From Marinobacter zhanjiangensis (GTDB taxonomy: Bacteria; Pseudomonadota; Gammaproteobacteria; Pseudomonadales; Oleiphilaceae): a stretch of DNA of 64,000 nt. Under the pieces are notes generated by a model. It worked only from the letters and a program-made list of their open reading frames with translations, ran no database searches and was not told where the DNA came from. The position numbers and the translations under genes are program-made. Shown piece by piece: positions 61,448-64,000 of this stretch (position 1 is the stretch's first letter; the number at the start of each line of letters is the position of its first letter). The DNA lies in assembly GCF_014651935.1 (NCBI RefSeq), contig NZ_BMXV01000003.1, positions 248,001 to 312,000 on the forward strand. The letters are read 5' to 3'.

Positions 61448-62830
61448 CTAAACAAGGTTGTACAGGAACACCACGGCAATGCCTGCCGGGGTCAGGTATC
61501 TCAGCACTACCATAAAGGCCTTGTAGGCGCCGCCCTGCAGGCCGATATCCTCCGCTAGTCCTTCACGTTTCATGGCCCAGCCGGCAAACAGGGCAATGGC
61601 CAGCCCACCCAGGGGCATCATCAGGTTGGAAACCAGGAAGTCCAGCAGGTCGAATACCGTCTTGCCTTCGAAGAAGGCGATGAATCCCAGGGGATGGAAG
61701 CCTTCCCAGAGGTTGAACGACAGCACCGTGCCGATGCCGATAAACCAGATGGCGAGCCCGCCACCGATGGCGCTCTTCACGCGGCCGACCCCCTTGTGCT
61801 CCTCCAGCCATTCCACCACCGGCTCCAGCATGGAGATAGCGGAGGTGATGGCGGCTACCAGCAGTAACGCGAAGAAGAGGGTGCCGAAGATGGCCCCGCC
61901 ACTCATCTGGCCGAAGGCCAGGGGCAGGGTGACGAATATCAGGCCGGGGCCGGCGCCGGGTTCGAGGCCGTTGGCAAACACCAGTGGGAAAATGGCCAGT
62001 CCGGCCAGCAGTGCGACGCTGGTATCCAGCACGGCGATGGTCATGGCGGTGCGGGCAATGTTGACGTGCCTGGGCAGGTAGGAACCATAGGCCATGAGCA
62101 CACCGATGCCGATGCTGAGAGTGAAGGCGGCGTGGCCCAGGGCGGTAAGCACACCTGCGGTGGTGAGGTTGCTGAAGTCCGGGGAGAACATGAAGCTGAC
62201 GGCGCGCCCGAAACTGCCACTGTTCATGGCGTAGAGGACCATGACGACGAGCAGCAGGAACAGCAGGGGCATGAGCATGTTGACGGCCTTTTCCAGGCCG
62301 GAGCGAATACCGCGGCCGACGATGAAGACGACGATGGCCATGAAGATGGAGTGCCACATCAGCAACTCCCACGGGTTGGCGAGCAGGGTGCCGAACTGGC
62401 TGCCGATGGTTTCTGCATCGGCGCCGGTGAACAGGCCAGCGGCCGCTTTACCGATGTAGACCAGGGCCCAGCCGCCGATTACCGCATAGAAAGAGAGCAC
62501 CAGGAAGGAGGCAATGACGCCGTTCCAGCCGATGGCACGCCAGCCCGCGGCAGTGCCTTCGGTTTGGGTCAGGGTGCGCATGGTGGCTACAGGGCTCTGG
62601 CCGCCACGTCGGCCGATCATGGTTTCGGCGATGAGTACGGGTACGCCGATGAGGAAGATGCACGCCAGGTAGATGAGTACGAAGGCGCCGCCGCCGTTTT
62701 CGCCGGTGATGTAGGGGAATTTCCAGATATTACCCAGGCCGACGGCGGAGCCGGCTGCGGCCAGGATGAAGGCCATTCTGGAGGACCAGAGGGTGTTGGC
62801 CTGCTGGTGTGGCTGGGTATTTTGAGTCAT
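61448..62830 (-). CDS. sodium-dependent transporter, NSS (SNF) family
   Basis: The 460-residue protein has about twelve helices and the NSS motif GSAVGLGNIWKFPYITGENGGGAFVLIYL near residue 30, followed by FLIGVPVLIAETMIGRRGG. Family members couple Na+ to import of amino acids or other amines. The substrate is not predictable. A GGAGAA site precedes the ATG. The unit is monocistronic, ended by the hairpin at 61361. Confidence 0.92.
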   Translation of the reverse strand: MTQNTQPHQQANTLWSSRMAFILAAAGSAVGLGNIWKFPYITGENGGGAFVLIYLACIFLIGVPVLIAETMIGRRGGQSPVATMRTLTQTEGTAAGWRAIGWNGVIASFLVLSFYAVIGGWALVYIGKAAAGLFTGADAETIGSQFGTLLANPWELLMWHSIFMAIVVFIVGRGIRSGLEKAVNMLMPLLFLLLVVMVLYAMNSGSFGRAVSFMFSPDFSNLTTAGVLTALGHAAFTLSIGIGVLMAYGSYLPRHVNIARTAMTIAVLDTSVALLAGLAIFPLVFANGLEPGAGPGLIFVTLPLAFGQMSGGAIFGTLFFALLLVAAITSAISMLEPVVEWLEEHKGVGRVKSAIGGGLAIWFIGIGTVLSFNLWEGFHPLGFIAFFEGKTVFDLLDFLVSNLMMPLGGLAIALFAGWAMKREGLAEDIGLQGGAYKAFMVVLRYLTPAGIAVVFLYNLV

Positions 62831-62912
62831 TGGGTTCTCCGCTTCGTTGTTTTTGTCGGATTAATTTGCCGGTAGCTTTTAATGCCAGGCCTGTTGGTCC
62901 GTGCCGGCAGCA

Positions 62913-63010
62913 GGGCCGGTATGCTTTTTCAGGACACGCCGTGAATCCATCCCTGGAGGACCTTCGAAAACGTCCCTGTTTTCGAAGGTCCTGAAAAAGC
63001 ATCCCGGCCC
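62913..63010. repeat. nested double inverted repeat
   Basis: An outer pair of 23-base arms (62913-62935 and 62988-63010, one mismatch) encloses a second perfect 15-bp hairpin (62957-62971 and 62978-62992), whose right arm overlaps the right outer arm by five bases. Two alternative folds therefore compete. It lies between the symporter and aminotransferase genes, both on the minus strand. It may be a terminator of the upstream gene or a copy of a dispersed palindromic element. Confidence 0.75.
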
Positions 63011-63068
63011 CACTGCGTCGAACCTTGTTGCTGGCTGCTAGTACTATTTCGAATTTTGTGTTCTGGCT

Positions 63069-64000
63069 TTAGAGAACGCTCCTGATGGCGTCCGCAACTC
63101 GCGGCAACACCTTGTCGTTAAGCCCCGCCACGTTTACCCGGCTGGAATCCAGCATGTAGATACCGTGCTCTTCCCGCAGCTGTCGCACCTGCTCCGGAGT
63201 GATCCCGAGGAACGAGAACATGCCCCGTTGTCGGGCGATAAAACCGAAGTCGCCGGCCGGGGCCAGGGCGTCGGCGAAGGCGTGGCGCAGGTGGAGGATG
63301 CGTTCGCACATGCCGTTCAGTTCGCGCTGCCATTGCTCAGTGAGGTCGTTGTCTCCCAGTATGATCTCCACAATCGCAGCGCCATGGGCCGGGGGCATGG
63401 AGTAGTGGGAGCGGATCACGCTCAGCAGCTGGCTGGTGGCGGCCTGGTTGATGCTGACGGTTGCCGAGATCAGCATCAGGGCGCCGGTGCGTTCCCGGTA
63501 TAAGCCGAAGTTCTTGGAGCAGGAGGCGGCCACCAGCATTTCCGGTACCTGGCTGGCCAGGTGTCGGAGACCGGCGGCGTCTGGCTCCAGGCCATCGCCC
63601 AGGCCCTGGTACGCCATGTCCACGAAGGGCAGCAGGCCCTTGCGCTGGATCAGGGCGGTGACTTCCTGCCACTGTTCAAAGCTCAGGTCGGCCCCGGAGG
63701 GGTTGTGGCAGCAGCCGTGGAGCAGTACCACGTCGCCGGCCTTTGCCCGTTCCAGGCTTTCCAGCATGGACGCGAAGTCTACCTGTAACGTGTCGCGATT
63801 CAGGTAGGGATATTCGCGAATGGTCAGGCCGGCGCCGCCCAGCAGGGGCAGGTGGTTGGCCCAGGTGGGGGTGCTGACCCAGACGGTGGTGTCGGGGTTG
63901 CACAGGCGCAGGAATTCCGCGGCCATGCGCAGGGCGCCGCAGCCGCCAGGGGTCTGGACCACCGAGGTGCGCTGGCAGCCTATCAGGCTGCTGTCATCGC
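63069..64000 (-). CDS. aromatic/aspartate aminotransferase, N-terminus beyond window
   Basis: The frame is open to the window edge, so about 310 residues of an expected ~400 are present. The visible part is the PLP fold-type I core: VVQTPGGCGALRMAAEFLRL, VLLHGCCHNPSGADLSFEQW (NPSG), PFVDMAYQGLGDGLE and the PLP lysine in ASCSKNFGLYRERTGAL, then RQRGMFSFLGI. This matches AspC/TyrB-type enzymes, which transfer amino groups between aspartate or aromatic amino acids and 2-oxoglutarate. The true start lies outside the window, to the right. Confidence 0.93.
   Translation of the reverse strand, partial: DDSSLIGCQRTSVVQTPGGCGALRMAAEFLRLCNPDTTVWVSTPTWANHLPLLGGAGLTIREYPYLNRDTLQVDFASMLESLERAKAGDVVLLHGCCHNPSGADLSFEQWQEVTALIQRKGLLPFVDMAYQGLGDGLEPDAAGLRHLASQVPEMLVAASCSKNFGLYRERTGALMLISATVSINQAATSQLLSVIRSHYSMPPAHGAAIVEIILGDNDLTEQWQRELNGMCERILHLRHAFADALAPAGDFGFIARQRGMFSFLGITPEQVRQLREEHGIYMLDSSRVNVAGLNDKVLPRVADAIRSVL

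Noticed and set aside
1..64000. CRISPR array, tRNA, rRNA, insertion sequence or prophage
   Set aside because: No regularly spaced repeats, cloverleaf-like or rRNA-like sequence, transposase or phage structural gene was found on either strand. A faint tRNA could only be excluded by a dedicated search.

Overview
This is a GC-rich (roughly 60%) bacterial chromosome segment from a gammaproteobacterium. The protein set fits Marinobacter or a close marine relative: PQQ-type soluble sugar dehydrogenases, FhuB/FhuD-type siderophore uptake beside a PvdE-like exporter, a PntAB transhydrogenase, an NSS sodium symporter and ArgP/ArgO. No rRNA or tRNA gene was seen, so the genus is inferred from protein character only. 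The window starts inside a penicillin-binding protein gene (dacB) and ends inside an aromatic/aspartate aminotransferase gene.

Region by region. 1-11 kb is housekeeping and metabolism: DacB, a GFA-family enzyme, a sugar dehydrogenase, a 34-residue membrane microprotein behind a promoter that overlaps a Fur-box-like palindrome, dodecin, a three-gene 2-oxoacid dehydrogenase operon (E1 alpha, E1 beta, E2, no E3), and a GNAT acetyltransferase next to an HDAC-type deacetylase. 11-20.4 kb is a surface-glycan island with two different polysaccharide pyruvyl transferases, an FrhB-like iron-sulfur protein, a Wzx-type flippase, three glycosyltransferases and a broken WecG/TagA gene. Some of these genes have visibly lower GC. 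Two diverged copies of one ~400 bp leader (14.06-14.46 and 20.43-20.83 kb) sit in the same orientation upstream of its leftward transcription units.

20.8-25.6 kb encodes siderophore uptake (fused FhuB permease, FhuD-like binding protein) divergent from a SyrD/PvdE-type exporter. No FhuC ATPase gene is present. 25.6-46.3 kb is mostly core genes: cold-shock protein, RNase Z, a membrane-fused sugar dehydrogenase, ArfB, ArgP/ArgO, PntAB, threonine dehydratase, ThpR, several small membrane proteins and lipoproteins, an LTA-synthase-like sulfatase and a PCu(A)C copper chaperone.

46.8-58.4 kb is a compact exopolysaccharide locus that closely parallels the xanthan gum genes: Wza/GumB, Wzc/GumC, a tyrosine-kinase-like partner, a polymerase, GumH, a secreted GH5 glucanase, GumK, GumM, an EpsL-type outer-membrane barrel and GumD. 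The glycosyltransferase set predicts a repeat with a Glc-Glc backbone and a mannose-glucuronate side branch. A cellulase-family enzyme inside the operon fits a beta-glucan backbone. No flippase lies in this locus, so the Wzx at 12.6 kb is a possible partner.

After a 674 bp AT-rich gap with a 13-bp-arm palindrome comes the most unusual gene: a 765-residue protein carrying the tubulin/FtsZ signature GGGTGSG and a long basic N-terminal extension. It stands alone and is followed by a sodium:neurotransmitter-symporter-family gene, a nested palindromic element and the truncated aminotransferase.
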